Shown here: positions 1-10,805 of the stretch, one piece after another | Layout: every line of letters starts with the position of its first letter | How positions within the stretch are numbered: the stretch's first letter is position 1 | NCBI GenBank assembly: GCA_010094045.1 | Contig: ML986590.1 | Span: 391,860 to 455,859, forward strand | Source of the DNA: Lojkania enalia | Lineage: Eukaryota > Ascomycota > Dothideomycetes > Pleosporales | Direction of reading: 5' to 3' | Length of the DNA: 64,000 bases | Made by a program: the position numbers and the translations under genes | Notes under the pieces: generated by a model | Told to the model about the DNA's origin: nothing | What the model saw: the letters and a program-made list of their open reading frames with translations, nothing else | The model's database searches: none

Positions 1-2953
1 TCCGACTCTACTTAATATACTTATACCATAGATTATCTATAATATACTTCTTAGTTACTTCCAGCTTCTTAATATTCTACTTATATAATAGGCTATAACT
101 ATTAGAGAGGAGTTCTATAAGGATAATCTTATAATTATAAGAGTAGTATTCTAGTAATTAATAAGCTACAGTTTTACTAAATATATTCTAATATTTATAG
201 TATTTAGATAGTAATTAGAGATTTACTAGTACTTTGTTTTTAACCTTATCTTCCAACTTTAAGGTTTACTTATCTTTAATCAGCTGCTTAATTTCGTATA
301 AAAACGTAGAGAAAAACTTATTCTCTTTCCTCTTTATATTAAAGTAGAAAGTATTAGCTAAAATAAGAGTAATAATAGAAGAATAGATTTTCTTCGGATC
401 GGATTTAGACTTTATTATATACAGACGTATAGGAGCTCTAAGCTTATTTAGACTATAGGCTATAAGAGATTAATATAGTTTTAGTAGTCTTAATAAACCC
501 TTAATATAATAGATAGTTAGACTATAGGACTACTAATACTAGTCCTTTTCCTTATAGAGTATCGTGTTGCTGGATATCTAACTCTACTTCCTTATCGTAT
601 ACTAGCTGAGTTAATTATATAAGAAGAGGAGGTAATAGATTATAAGTAGTAGAATACTTAGAAGGCTATATAATCTAATTCTTATCTATATCTAGCTGGA
701 GTTAAAAGTAATATAACTATTTAATACTAATAATACAATCCTAAATACTTAGGTCTATAATAATAAATAGATAGTTTTAGATAGTTCTCCTATTAATTCG
801 CAAGTATAAGTAGATATACTAATTAACTAGGGTTTAGATTTGGTCCTAAAACCCTTTAACAGTAATTTTAAAGGGTAAATATTATATTAATATATATAGG
901 GCTTAGAAAAGTAATCTAGCTACTATAGAATTAAAGAATAGGAAGCCTTAGACGCCTATATTAATAAGGGTGTTTAATTATATACTAACACCTTTTAAAT
1001 ATAGAATAGTAGGAATTTAAAAGTACTTTCCTCTAAATAAATATAATAAATTAATATTTAATAAGTTATACTTACTTAAGCTTAAAATAGAGAGTTTTTC
1101 TAGACGTCTCTATTTCCCACCTAAAAACTATCTAAATAGTACTTACTTACGTCTAAAAACTCTTCTTCCTTAATCTTCTCTTATTTAACCTCTATTTCTT
1201 ATACTTTAAGAACTATATATTTATTTGCGAAGTATCTTAGTTTACTATAATTATAGTAATTACTTAAAGTTATATGCTTTTTAGATATAAGAGTCTTATT
1301 AAGTTATTAGAAAGCGATTGTAGTAGAATAAGGTGTTAATACTAGGGTAGATTAGGGTAGTATTAGATTGTAGATTATCTTAGATAAATTCTTAGAAGCC
1401 TTCTAGTACTAATCTAAATTTATTTTAGCTATAACCTATAGGCTAATAGTTCGTTCTAAAAGGTTAAGAATACTTCTCCTTTCTATATTATAGGCTATTA
1501 AGTAGACGACTATAGTATTAAAGGAGCCTTTTTATATAAGTTTAAAGTTAAGGTTTAGTATCTTTAGACTAGGGAGAATCTTATCCTATAGGTAGAAGAA
1601 CTACTTAGATTAGGATACGGATCCTCTAATAGTTATACTAATAAAGCAAGCTTTAAACATTAGGAATACTTCTCTCTTATTTATCCTTAAAACCTAAAAT
1701 ACCTATTACACCTCTATCTCTTTATTACCTATAATAAAATATAATTATAGAAGTAAAATTATTTCTTTAGTATTCTTAAACTAATACTAGTCTAATTTAG
1801 CTAGGTATTTTAGCTCTAAATACTCTTTTATAGTACTAGAGGTATATCTTTATACTAATACTATATATATATACTCTATCTAATAGTAATCTATATTAAT
1901 TTTAAGTTAGTCTAGGATTAAAACTTGCTATTATTTAAATATAGGTTTATTACTATCTATAAAGCTTTCGATCTTAAGTATACGTTTAATAAGATAGGTT
2001 TAAAGGGGCTTAAGAGTAGCTAAAAGGTTTCTTACTAGAGGAGTTATAAAAGTTTCTTAGTATATTATTAGTACTGATTTGGTGGTTTATAGAGGTTAAT
2101 TAGGACTAATAGTTCTCTATTATATTAAGTATATAATCTCCTCTTATAAAATTGTAATTTATTCTTTAAGAGTTAGTTTACTCTAATTTCCCTCTAAATT
2201 AGATAGGTTTTTTACTACCAGCTTTATAGAGAAGGGTCTGTCTATTATAAGGCCCCCTATAAAAGGTAATAGTTGTTCTACACGTATAGATAGAAGTTTA
2301 CTCTTACTACAACTTATATATATATCAATTCTAGTATAGAAATTAGAAGGTAAATTATAGTTAGATATTAGCAGTTACCTCTAATTCTAATAGGTTATTA
2401 GTAGTTTTTAAGTTTCTATCTAGGCGTATTCTACGCGGCTTTTTTAAAGGTAATCCTAATTATAGAAGATAGGAAGTTCTAAACTTAAAGGCTTTAATTA
2501 ATAGAAGGTTTTTAAAATCCTATCTAAGTAACTAAATAATTTAATATAATAGTATATAAGTATTATAATCTAAACTAAATTAGGTATATTTTAAACTTAA
2601 ACATAGTTAAATAAACAATTAATACAATATTATTAAAGAGGCTATTACTAGTAGTATTAAATTCTTCTATATAATATAATAGCGTAGGTAAGATAATAGG
2701 TCTAAATATAGTACGAATCTATTTAAAGGCATATAGGAGTATATAAAGGATTAAAGATCTAGAAATTCTATTAACACCTATAGGCCTTATATAAAAGGAT
2801 ATAGAAGAACTACTAAGCTACTTATAAGGAAGTGTACAACTATATACGGAAGGGAAAAAGGGTAGAACTGGGGGTAGAATAAGATAAGTAAAAAGCTTTA
2901 AGATAAGGTTATATATAAAGCTTTTCGTAGAACGATTTCTTTATATTATTACA

Positions 2954-3260
2954 AATAAAAGTATAAGAAAAGATAATTATTACTAAAAAAGATAATAAGA
3001 AGGAAACTTAAGCTATAATATACTAATTTAGGGTGTAATTAAATACGAGTAGATAGTATAAAGCGCGCTATAACTACTATAGTAAAACTAGGTATAATTT
3101 TTATATATATTAGAAGAATATAGAAGTTTCTATAGAATAATCGTGTAAGTTGTAAATTACTATTATATTATTTAGTTGTTAAGCTATATATATATAAAGG
3201 TTAAAAAAGTTAATAGAGTAGATTATTTACTTATATAAGCCGCTTACTTATAAGGTATAT
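2954..3260 (+). repeat. RIP-mutated repeat copy A with transposase zinc-knuckle relic
   Basis: This is the less mutated of two direct copies spaced about 420 bp apart. In the frame beginning AAA GCG CGC at 3060, the residues spaced as C-x2-C-x4-H-x4-C all read Tyr (TAT), and the surrounding residues (N, S-K-T, N) match the knuckle of fungal pogo/Fot1-like DDE transposases. Cys TGT and His CAT/CAC become TAT by single transitions, and a following TAG fits a former CAG. An unmutated knuckle of the same spacing lies at 15372-15413. The family assignment is an inference from that pattern. Confidence 0.6.
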
Positions 3261-3372
3261 TATATTAGATTAGGTTAATATATAATAAAATTGTTAGCTT
3301 TTAAAAAGTAAATAATATAGTAATAAAATAGAAATAGTAGAAAAAAAGGCGGATTTAAATATAAGAGACCCT

Positions 3373-3681
3373 AATAAAAATATAAGAAGAGATAATTATT
3401 ACTAAAAAGGATAATAAAAAGAAAACATAAACTATAATATACTAATTTAAAATACAATTAAATATAAGTAGATAGTATAAAATATACTATAACTACTATA
3501 ATAAGACTAGATATAATTTTTATATATATTAGAAGAATATAGAAATTTCTATAAAATAATTATGTAAGTTATAAATTACTATTATATTATTTAATTATTA
3601 AGCTATATATATATATAAAAGTTAAAAAAGATAATAGAGTAGACTACTTACTTATATAAACTACTTATTTATAAAATATAT
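3373..3681 (+). repeat. RIP-mutated repeat copy B (more mutated)
   Basis: This direct repeat of copy A can be aligned by eye almost without gaps; there is a 2-nt slip in a TA run. Where the copies differ, B mostly carries A where A has G, with some T for C. For example, a GGGTGT tract in A is AAATAC in B. The same degenerate knuckle with Tyr at all four ligand positions is present. The asymmetry of transitions points to RIP rather than neutral drift. Confidence 0.65.
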
Positions 3682-4442
3682 ACTAGTATAAAAGTACTCT
3701 AAATAATATAATTTTTTAAATATTTTCTTTTTATTTATTTTATAAATTAGTTTTTTATAAAAATATTAAAAATAAGATATAATAATATTACCTAAATAAT
3801 CTATATAATTAGTATAATAGTATCTATTTAAAGAAGAATAATAAAGAGAAAATATTAAAGATATATATAGTAATAATAGAAACTATATACTAACTCTACT
3901 ATATATTAGATTAGAATAAAATAACTTTTAAATTAAAAGTTTAGAAAGAGAAAATAGTATTATAGATATTTCTAGTAGAACTCTTATATTATATTTTATT
4001 AAAATTTAAAACTCTATATAATTAGTAAAATAGAACTAATATAAAATCTATAATATACTTAATTATTTAATTAATTAAGTAACTAAATAGAAAGAATAGT
4101 AAAAGAACTAAATTATATTTAATAATCTTATAACTCTAACTTTTATAACTCTTTATAGTTAACTTAAATATCCTTTATATATACTACTTATATACTTCTA
4201 TTATAAATCTATAAGAATAATCTTCTATAGTATATAATTACTTTTAGTTATTACTCTATCTTATATCTAGCTAATTAGAGGCTGTTATATATATCTATAT
4301 AGAATATATAAGAAGCTAAAATAAATTACTAGAAATAGTAAGATACTATATCTAGATAGAATAGATTAGATAATAGATTAAAGAGCTTTAGGACGAACCT
4401 ATAAAGGGGGGAGTAGATATTATAAATATAGAATACTAAAAG

Positions 4443-4631
4443 GTACCGCCTCTATAGCTAGAGCTTAATCTAATATTAGCTATAGTAATAGTCAGCTTAG
4501 ATAAGGACTAATAAGGTAATAATAGGCAGACGAATATTATAGACCAACTATCGGACAGTAAGCAGTGGGACTGCGGGAACTGGGGAGATGATTGGTTGGA
4601 TGACGAAGCATGGCACAACCTATACACGTGA
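4443..4631 (+). pseudogene. Copia-type retrotransposon polyprotein, C-terminal remnant
   Basis: A frame reading through 4443-4631 ends in TGA 12 bp before the start of the LTR, the usual position of the end of a Ty1/Copia gag-pol frame. The last about 30 residues are acidic and Trp-rich (W-D-C-G-N-W-G-D-D-W-L-D-D-E) and unmutated, while upstream codons contain TAG and paired TAA stops consistent with RIP of CAG/CAA codons. The protease, integrase and reverse transcriptase parts are not recognisable in the AT-rich DNA to the left. The assignment to Copia rests on position next to the LTR and on general resemblance of the tail, so it is moderately sure. Confidence 0.55.
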
Positions 4632-4643
4632 TAATGGCAGTAG

Positions 4644-4820
4644 TGTCAGAGTTGTCAGGTCCGACCTGACAAACCTGACAGACCTAACAAGCTAGGCTTG
4701 GCGGTCTTAGACCTTTCTATATAAGTAGATAGATTTCCTTTATAGATTAAGTCCTGTGTAATTATTCTCTGAGACTTGTCTCATTACCAAGTTAGAGCTT
4801 CTAAGAATATATTTGTTACA
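4644..4820 (+). mobile_element. Retrotransposon LTR, 177 bp, probably a 3' LTR
   Basis: The element begins TGTCAGAGTTGTCAGG and ends TTTGTTACA, giving TG...CA termini. Its 5' part has a run of short CTGACA/CTAACA-type repeats and a palindromic TGTCAGGTCCGACCTGACA, and there is a TATATAAG promoter-like box near 4718. The polyprotein remnant ends 12 bp upstream, so this is best read as the 3' LTR of an element whose body lies to the left. The flanking 5-mers (AGTAG and TTCGA) do not match, as expected when only one end of the element survives. The LTR looks far less RIP-mutated than the DNA to its left. Confidence 0.6.
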
Positions 4821-5153
4821 TTCGAAGAACCGGCGATCCTAATACTCTCTCATCACTGAAGCCCCACCTCTAACCGACCTAACGCAAACAAGGCCCTAGC
4901 ACTGAGTACGACTGCCACGGCGGTCGTTACGTGGTGCCAGCGGTACCTAGGTTAGTAACATTAAGCTCGGCTAACTAGTCGCTTAGATTGCTAAGCTAAG
5001 CCGACTGCTTTGAACTAGGGAGCTTGGACTCCACCAGTCGGCTGAACTATAGTCTCGGGCCTCGACGGCTGCTTTAGTATTTTAAAATGTTCTATGAGGA
5101 CCTGAGTGCTCTCGTCGATAGTATATTCATTTCATATTATGCCATAAAAGGCG
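4821..5153. other. Intergenic stretch between LTR and GUP1 3' end
   Basis: Base composition returns to normal here. I see no open frame or recognisable motif. It holds short near-palindromic words built on CGGCTNA/TNAGCCG and presumably the 3' untranslated region of GUP1. Confidence 0.5.
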
Positions 5154-7193
5154 TTAACACTTCATCTTGATCCCATCTCTCTTTTCTTGCTCCCGGACCT
5201 CAAACATGACCTGCACACCCACAAACAAGCATACACAAGCCGACCAGAAGAACACAATCCCGGAATAACTGCCCACGATACCCTTAATCAAGTCACGAAG
5301 ACCGTCTAGGCCTAGCGCAAAGCCTACAAGATTCGCGACCATCAACATGATAATATTGGCGACGGCGCCGATGCCGCAAATCATCCTGTAAGTATTCGGG
5401 TGATCCCTCCATTTGCGCGCGGGGAAAAGTACGCTGGCAACAATTTCTGGCATGACAAACAGAGTCACTAGCCAGCCCCACATTAGCAATCGTAATTGGA
5501 TATCGTGCCAAACAGCAATGAAAGTAAAGACCATCAAGTAGTTTAGGACTGCCCTAACTTTTCCCCATGCCCCGGGCATACCACTACCGCCTAAAGGGAT
5601 ATAGAGATATCGTAGACTCCATTTATTGAAGCTCCGATGCCATCCGCGCCAGAACGCCATGACAGAATAATTGTTACTCATACAGCGGACCATGTTCTCC
5701 GGAGGGTCAACACCGTCCAACAGAGCCCATAAACGGAAGAAACGCCATGGGATGAGCAACTTCAGCCAGATGTGCTTAAGATTGAAGAATCCCAGCATGC
5801 TGAGTTGAAAAGGTGTGTATTGGTTCCAGTCGGGCTTGGCGTGGAAGATGGCGACCATGTACATATAATGTATCATAACTTCCATAGTAAGAAAGATGAC
5901 AATGAAGCGGATAGCGTACAATATAGTCCGTCTCATTGTGATACTGTGAGGGCGGCACCTTAATTGAGACATGTAATCATTAAAAGTGACAATCGGACCA
6001 GCTAGGTAAAGCGGAGAATAGAGAGTATATGCGAGGTAATTCTGTAGACAGAAATCTCCGGGTTTAGCGGGGATGGATACACGATCCTTCTCTGAGAGGT
6101 TTGATGGATCAAGCTGCTTCTTCTTGATGTTATTAGCTTTACTAGCGGGATGGCGGAGGAATAACACACCTCTAGGGGACTGTTACCCCTACTTTTCAGC
6201 ATCCAGTAGTAGTCGACATTGAAGCTGATTAGGCGCAGTACTGTGAAGTTGAACAGTACCTCCCATCTTGGGAGTAGACCCCCGAAGTGATCGAGGGTTG
6301 CGCCGAGATTAGGGTCCGGCACAATCACGGATAGAATGAACGCATATGAATAGCCTCTGCATAGCTCATTAGCGAAGAGGACACCGATATTGAAAGCCCA
6401 TGTAATGGCCGGCATATATTTCATGGGCGCTCTCATGGCGATGCTGTAGTTGAGGTATAGAAGGGCGAATATTTTCAAGGCAGAAAATCCGTGAAGCACG
6501 CCTATGAACAACATAGCAAATCCAACATCGAAGGAGACTCTCTGCTTAAGTCGAGCATCTGCGGCTGCTGCAGCTGTCAAGCCCATGGTAAGCTGGTCCC
6601 CGACACCTGCAGATGGACGGACTTGTGTATAGGCGTCCGCTCTCCAGAAGCTATCATAGGCTTTTCGCAGAAGCGGATGAGCTAGGACCAAGATAAACAT
6701 GTACGGAATGTTCTGACGAAAGCCTGAGTATTGAGTGTCGGAGTTATCCTAATGGTGGCTTAGCTGTAGAGAGAAACTGGGCTAAATAATATACGTACTA
6801 CTTTGCGTCCGGGTATCCAGCCATCAGACAGAAGATGGGAGAATTTGGGGTAATTCGGATGAGTGTCTTAATAAATGCTCAGCACGGGAATCTGTACCTC
6901 CCTCATTCTCTGCACTGACCCCGAGAAACATCATATACGGCCTTAAACATCAGAGGGACAGCGATCAAGTGGACGATGTAGTATAGGTAGAACTCTGGCG
7001 TGTTCCACCGTGACGCCTGTGCATTCTCAGCGGAGCCTTTTGCTTTGTGTTGTTCATTTTGGATGGGCAGTGGCTTCGCCGGGTCGAACCAGGCTTCCTC
7101 CAAGGCTTCCTTTGGAGGTGCGGTGGCCGGTATGACGAAGCGAGTGTCGAGCGTGTCCAAGGAGTAGAGCTGCCGCAGAGCTTGGAGCCACAT
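5154..7193 (-). CDS. GUP1: GUP1-like membrane-bound O-acyltransferase (MBOAT)
   Basis: This is a Gup1/HHAT-family multipass ER protein. In yeast Gup1 remodels GPI anchors by adding a long acyl chain and was first described through glycerol uptake. I infer four exons: 7193-6920, 6866-6799, 6748-6170 and 6122-5154, coding for 629 residues, within the family's usual size. The N-terminus has the family motif [13 protein letters not shown]. The MBOAT core contains F-W-R-G-W-H-R-S-F (candidate His469) and V-W-H-D (catalytic-type His513), and the protein ends with the family's V-M-F-E-x-R-E region. Introns are 53, 50 and 47 nt with GCTGAG/GCTAAG/GCTAAT branch-like sites. The first donor is GTCAGT. 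The start ATG follows a run of A and opens the conserved N-terminus. Confidence 0.93.
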
Positions 7194-7521
7194 TTTTACT
7201 CATTGAAAGCTTCGAGTTGCACCCGTTTAAGCCTACTGAGCAAGCGTCGTGGGAGGCGAGGCGCACGATGAGAAGGGAGGGATGGGTGAATGGGACGAAG
7301 GAGGTGTAGGTGTGGGTCGAATAAGGAATGGAAGGGACCGCGCTAGCCAACCTCGAAAGTCGCGAGTGGAGCTTCGTCGCGACAGTTTCTCAACACCACC
7401 CCCGCGCCCGTGACTTCCCCACCTCATAATCGCATCTAGGCCTAATCGCCACGCGTCAATGCACTATTTGCGACCGACCGCCGTCGATAGGGAGCTCCAC
7501 GAGTCGCATTGATCACGCGCA
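7194..7521. promoter_or_regulatory. Shared upstream region of GUP1 and ARP4
   Basis: Divergent start codons lie 328 bp apart, so both promoters must share this interval. It is GC-rich with several CG-containing words. No TATA box or known operator can be assigned. Confidence 0.5.
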
Positions 7522-9026
7522 ATGAATATCCCCAACGCTTCGACCGCGCCTAGTACGGGCGAATATGCTGGAGGCATGTCCCGCACCGGAGGCCAGGCGC
7601 ACCATGACACACTCGCTGACCTTCACATGTAGACGAGATCTCCGCAATCGTTCTGGACCCCGGGTACTCTACGACACGCGCCGGATTCGCTGGTGAAGAT
7701 GTCCCCAAATCTGTTTGCCCTTCCTTCTATGGCCAAGTAGACTCAGACGGCGGGCCTCGGCTTCTATTTGGCGAGAACGCAATTCATAACCCCTTGGGCA
7801 ATCTTCACATAAAGAACCCTTGGGGGTCAGACGGTATCGTGGAGGACTGGGAAACGGCGACAAAAGTATGGGAGTATACCGTGACGTCACGTCTCACAGG
7901 CACGAAGCCAGGTGACCCGGCTAAAAATGGGCTGAATGAGTCTAATGGAGATGCCATGGAAGTAGACATAGAAGGGCTGGAAAACCTGGAGAAGCCGCTT
8001 GCCGACAGTCCCCTCCTTATGACGGAGCCAGGTTGGAATCCTACAAAGGCCAGGGAAAAGTGCATTGAGATTGCGATGGAGGAATGGGGCACACCAGCAT
8101 TCTTCCTGCATAAGACTGGCGTTCTAGCCGCGTAGGTCTTGTTCAAGAACATAGATTGCGGCTGATAACTGACTCTTGCTGACAGGTTCGCTTCTGGAAA
8201 GGCTTCCGGCATAATTATTGACGTCGGAGCATCACATACATCGGTTACACCCGTTCTGGACGGTATGGTGCTAAAAAAGGGTGTTCAAAAGTCACCTCTC
8301 GCCGGGAACTTCGTTTCCAACCAGATCCGTCTCATCTTCAAGCAGAACGATATTCCATTAACGCCGCACTACATGGTGAGCTCGAAGACGCAGGTTGACG
8401 CAGGGGCGCCAGCACAGGCAGCATACAAGACGTTTGATATACCCCCATCAGATTCTTTCCGACGTCATGAAGAGGAACGGGTTCTGACCGAGTTCAAGGA
8501 ATCAGTCGTGGAAGTGTGGCCTGGCCCCGGACGCTTCAGCAATGGAACGAACGAGGAGATTGCCAAAGCACAGCCTGGCCGACCATTCGAGATGCCCGAC
8601 GGCTGGAACCAAGTCTTCGGGGCCGAAAGGTTTAAGGTTGCTGAGGCATTATTCGATCCTGGCGCTGCTCTCACCGATGCAGAGAGTTCACGTCCAAAGG
8701 ATGAGCACTGCATCCCTAGCCTTATCCAAGCAGCGCTAGCTCATGTCGATCAGGATCAACGACCCCTCCTCCTCGGGAACATTGTCGTGACCGGCGGCTC
8801 GACGCTGCTGTACAAGTTCACAGAACGTCTTAGCTATGAAGTGAACGCCGCCTACCCTTCGACACGCAATAAACTTATCGCTCCCGGACCTGTCGTGGAG
8901 CGTAAATATGCGGCATGGATTGGTGGTAGTATTCTTGCCAGTTTGGGTAGCTTCCATCAGTTGTGGATTTCCAAGAAGGAGTATGAGGAGCATGGTGTGA
9001 ATATTGTAGAGAAGAGATGTAGGTAA
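7522..9026 (+). CDS. ARP4: Actin-related protein Arp4
   Basis: Arp4 is a nuclear actin-related protein shared by the NuA4, INO80 and SWR1 chromatin complexes. The inferred exons are 7522-7573, 7633-8132 and 8187-9026, coding for 463 residues. Family landmarks are [15 protein letters not shown] near the N-terminus, [32 protein letters not shown] and a C-terminus [11 protein letters not shown]. The first intron is best explained as GC-AG (donor GCATGT, branch CTGAC), which rebuilds the conserved Y-A-G-D-E-I junction. A canonical GTACGG donor at 7553 is in the same phase but would remove those residues. The second intron is ordinary GT-AG (54 nt). Confidence 0.95.
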
Positions 9027-9341
9027 TGCTGGGACAAACACATAGCGTCATAGTGCAATATGCGTACGGCTGGCGGTTGCTACATCATAACGTACCTAGG
9101 GAGCCAAAAGCTTAGGCCCTTTATCATCACGGCTATATTTAAATTTCAGAACAAGCATAGCAAAGCTAGGATAGGGATGCATATGGTGTGCATTTGCCTC
9201 TAATGTGCCCAATGATCGTAGTACTGTCACTATAGCGCCTTCGGGACCCGAGATACTAACACAAAATATTTGCTGCCCAAAAAGTCGGCAATTTGTTTCA
9301 TCCGTTTGCTTCACACGTTTGCTTTACATCTGGCCGGTTCT
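9027..9341. other. Convergent 3' region between ARP4 and PUP1
   Basis: ARP4 and PUP1 run tail to tail here. The stretch presumably contains both 3' untranslated regions. No gene or structured element is visible. Confidence 0.5.
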
Positions 9342-10257
9342 CTATTGATCCACATCCATTGTCTCTGCCGCAGCCGTCACATTGTCATCCTCCAGCTCAT
9401 GCACTGTAATATACTTGCTGATCTCCTCTCTCGTGATCAGCTTCTCATTCAGAATTGCCGTGGTACCTCTCTGAAATCGGTAGTTTCTCTCCTTGGGTTG
9501 TCGCACATTCGGCGTAATGAAGTTTCTCAGCAAGGTAGCTTTCTCCTCCGTTATAATGGCCACGTCAACATTGCTTCCGGAACCCAAGTCGTTGAAGATA
9601 CCAGCCATGATTGCGTCAGAACATAGCTTAACCGCTGCATCTTTTGTCAAGTCGTTCTTCCATTGTGTCTCAAAGACGGACATAGCCGCCAATGAACCAG
9701 AGCCCATGGTGACATAGGGCAGCTTGTCAGTCGAGCCATGGGCGTGGACAGTGAAGAGATGTGCGCCGGTCGGGTCGACACCAGCGACGACAAGGTAAGC
9801 ACCGATGTAGCCTTGATAGCGGAAGAGGTGCTGCTTGAGCATGGTCATGCAGGTTACAACGCGCGGCTTGCGGCCGGTTGAGAGGGCGTGCAATTCGAGA
9901 TTCGAGGAAATGATGGCGGTCGTGAATTCAGTGTCTGCTGCGGTACCGGCTCCAGCGCACCAGATTTGAGGAGCGATGTAATGAAGTTTTTCACAGTTCT
10001 ACACACCACAGTCAGAATATGCAAAGGAGGGGCTCGCCGACTACGTCGAACGATGGTGAGGCCAAAGGGAGGGAGCTTTGCACCTTGTCAGCTACAATAG
10101 GTCCGCTGGTAGCTCGCGTGTCCGCTGCAATCACCACGCCACCATTGAATAGACAGCCTACGATGGTCGTTCCGGTGCTAGTGGCCTTGGGTAGGGGCAC
10201 GCCCTGGGCATGGAGAGCGGCATTGCGGTTGTGGTTGGAGAAGTCGAAGCCCGGCAT
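9342..10257 (-). CDS. PUP1: 20S proteasome subunit beta2 (Pup1)
   Basis: This is the catalytic beta2 subunit of the 20S proteasome, the trypsin-like site. The exons are 10257-10084 and 9998-9342, separated by an 85-nt GTGCAA...TAG intron, giving 276 residues. The propeptide ends at Gly29. The mature chain would start at Thr30, with the expected Asp17 (A-A-D-T) and Lys33 (C-E-K) of the mature numbering at residues 46 and 62, so all active-site residues are present. The conserved G-A-G-T-A-A-D-T region follows the intron. The C-terminal extension ([18 protein letters not shown]) is acidic; in the family this tail wraps onto the neighbouring beta3 subunit. The gene is divergent from NUP159. Confidence 0.96.
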
Positions 10258-10805
10258 GGTGGGAGCTCGGAGGTTGGATAGAGGGGTGAAGGCGTGGTCT
10301 CGTAGGCGTCGGGGGCTTCAGATGTCTGCCACGGATCTTCTTGGGGCCGGCTGGAGGTGGTTGGAGTGAAGAGGGATTTTGCAGATGGAAGGTTGTTGCG
10401 GATGGGCGGATAGGCGGTGATGGAGACGGGGTTGCGTAGCAGCTGCGGTGCCTACACGGGACAGAGCTGCCTTCGGGCACGGTGCTAGTGGAGCTTGGAC
10501 GTGCCGGAGTCCTTGGCACGAATCGGCGCTAGCAATTCACCTCAAAGAAAACAACACGGCTGCCCCGGCTCCGCTATTCAAGCTCCCTCTCGGTGCTTGT
10601 CGCTCTAGTTAGCAGGAGCGCCAGGCAAGACCGCCCTTTCACTATTTTCGGCAGAAGCCTTGATCTCTTCCGCAAGTCCCCGCGTAGGGTAGTACACTCT
10701 TTTTCTCCAGCGCCCTTCCAGCCAGCAACCCCCGATGACCGCGCCCGCCCGCTAACACACCGGACACCATCGCGCGAAATCCGTCCCGAGTACGTCCTCG
10801 CAAGC
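10258..10805. promoter_or_regulatory. Shared upstream region of PUP1 and NUP159
   Basis: This 548-bp interval lies between divergent start codons. It is GC-rich and holds pyrimidine tracts on the NUP159 side. I see no copy of the yeast proteasome control element GGTGGCAAA and no other assignable site. Confidence 0.45.

Larger units (their letters stand above)
1..4442. repeat. AT-rich, RIP-mutated transposon graveyard
   Basis: This stretch is extremely AT-rich, saturated with TA, TTA and CTA words and poor in CA/TG. No frame stays open for a useful length on either strand. That composition is what repeat-induced point mutation (C-to-T on either strand of duplicated DNA) leaves in Pezizomycotina. 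Two direct repeat copies inside it (2954-3260 and 3373-3681) differ mainly by G-to-A and C-to-T changes, which supports the reading directly. I could recognise only a decayed zinc-knuckle of a pogo/Fot1-like transposase in those copies and, at the right edge, the end of a Copia polyprotein. The rest is unassigned. No host gene is visible. Confidence 0.85.

Noticed and set aside
1..5153. Possible CRISPR-like or tandem repeat arrays in the AT-rich block.
   Set aside because: The repetitiveness comes from TA-rich low complexity. No regularly spaced identical repeats are present, and the genome is eukaryotic.
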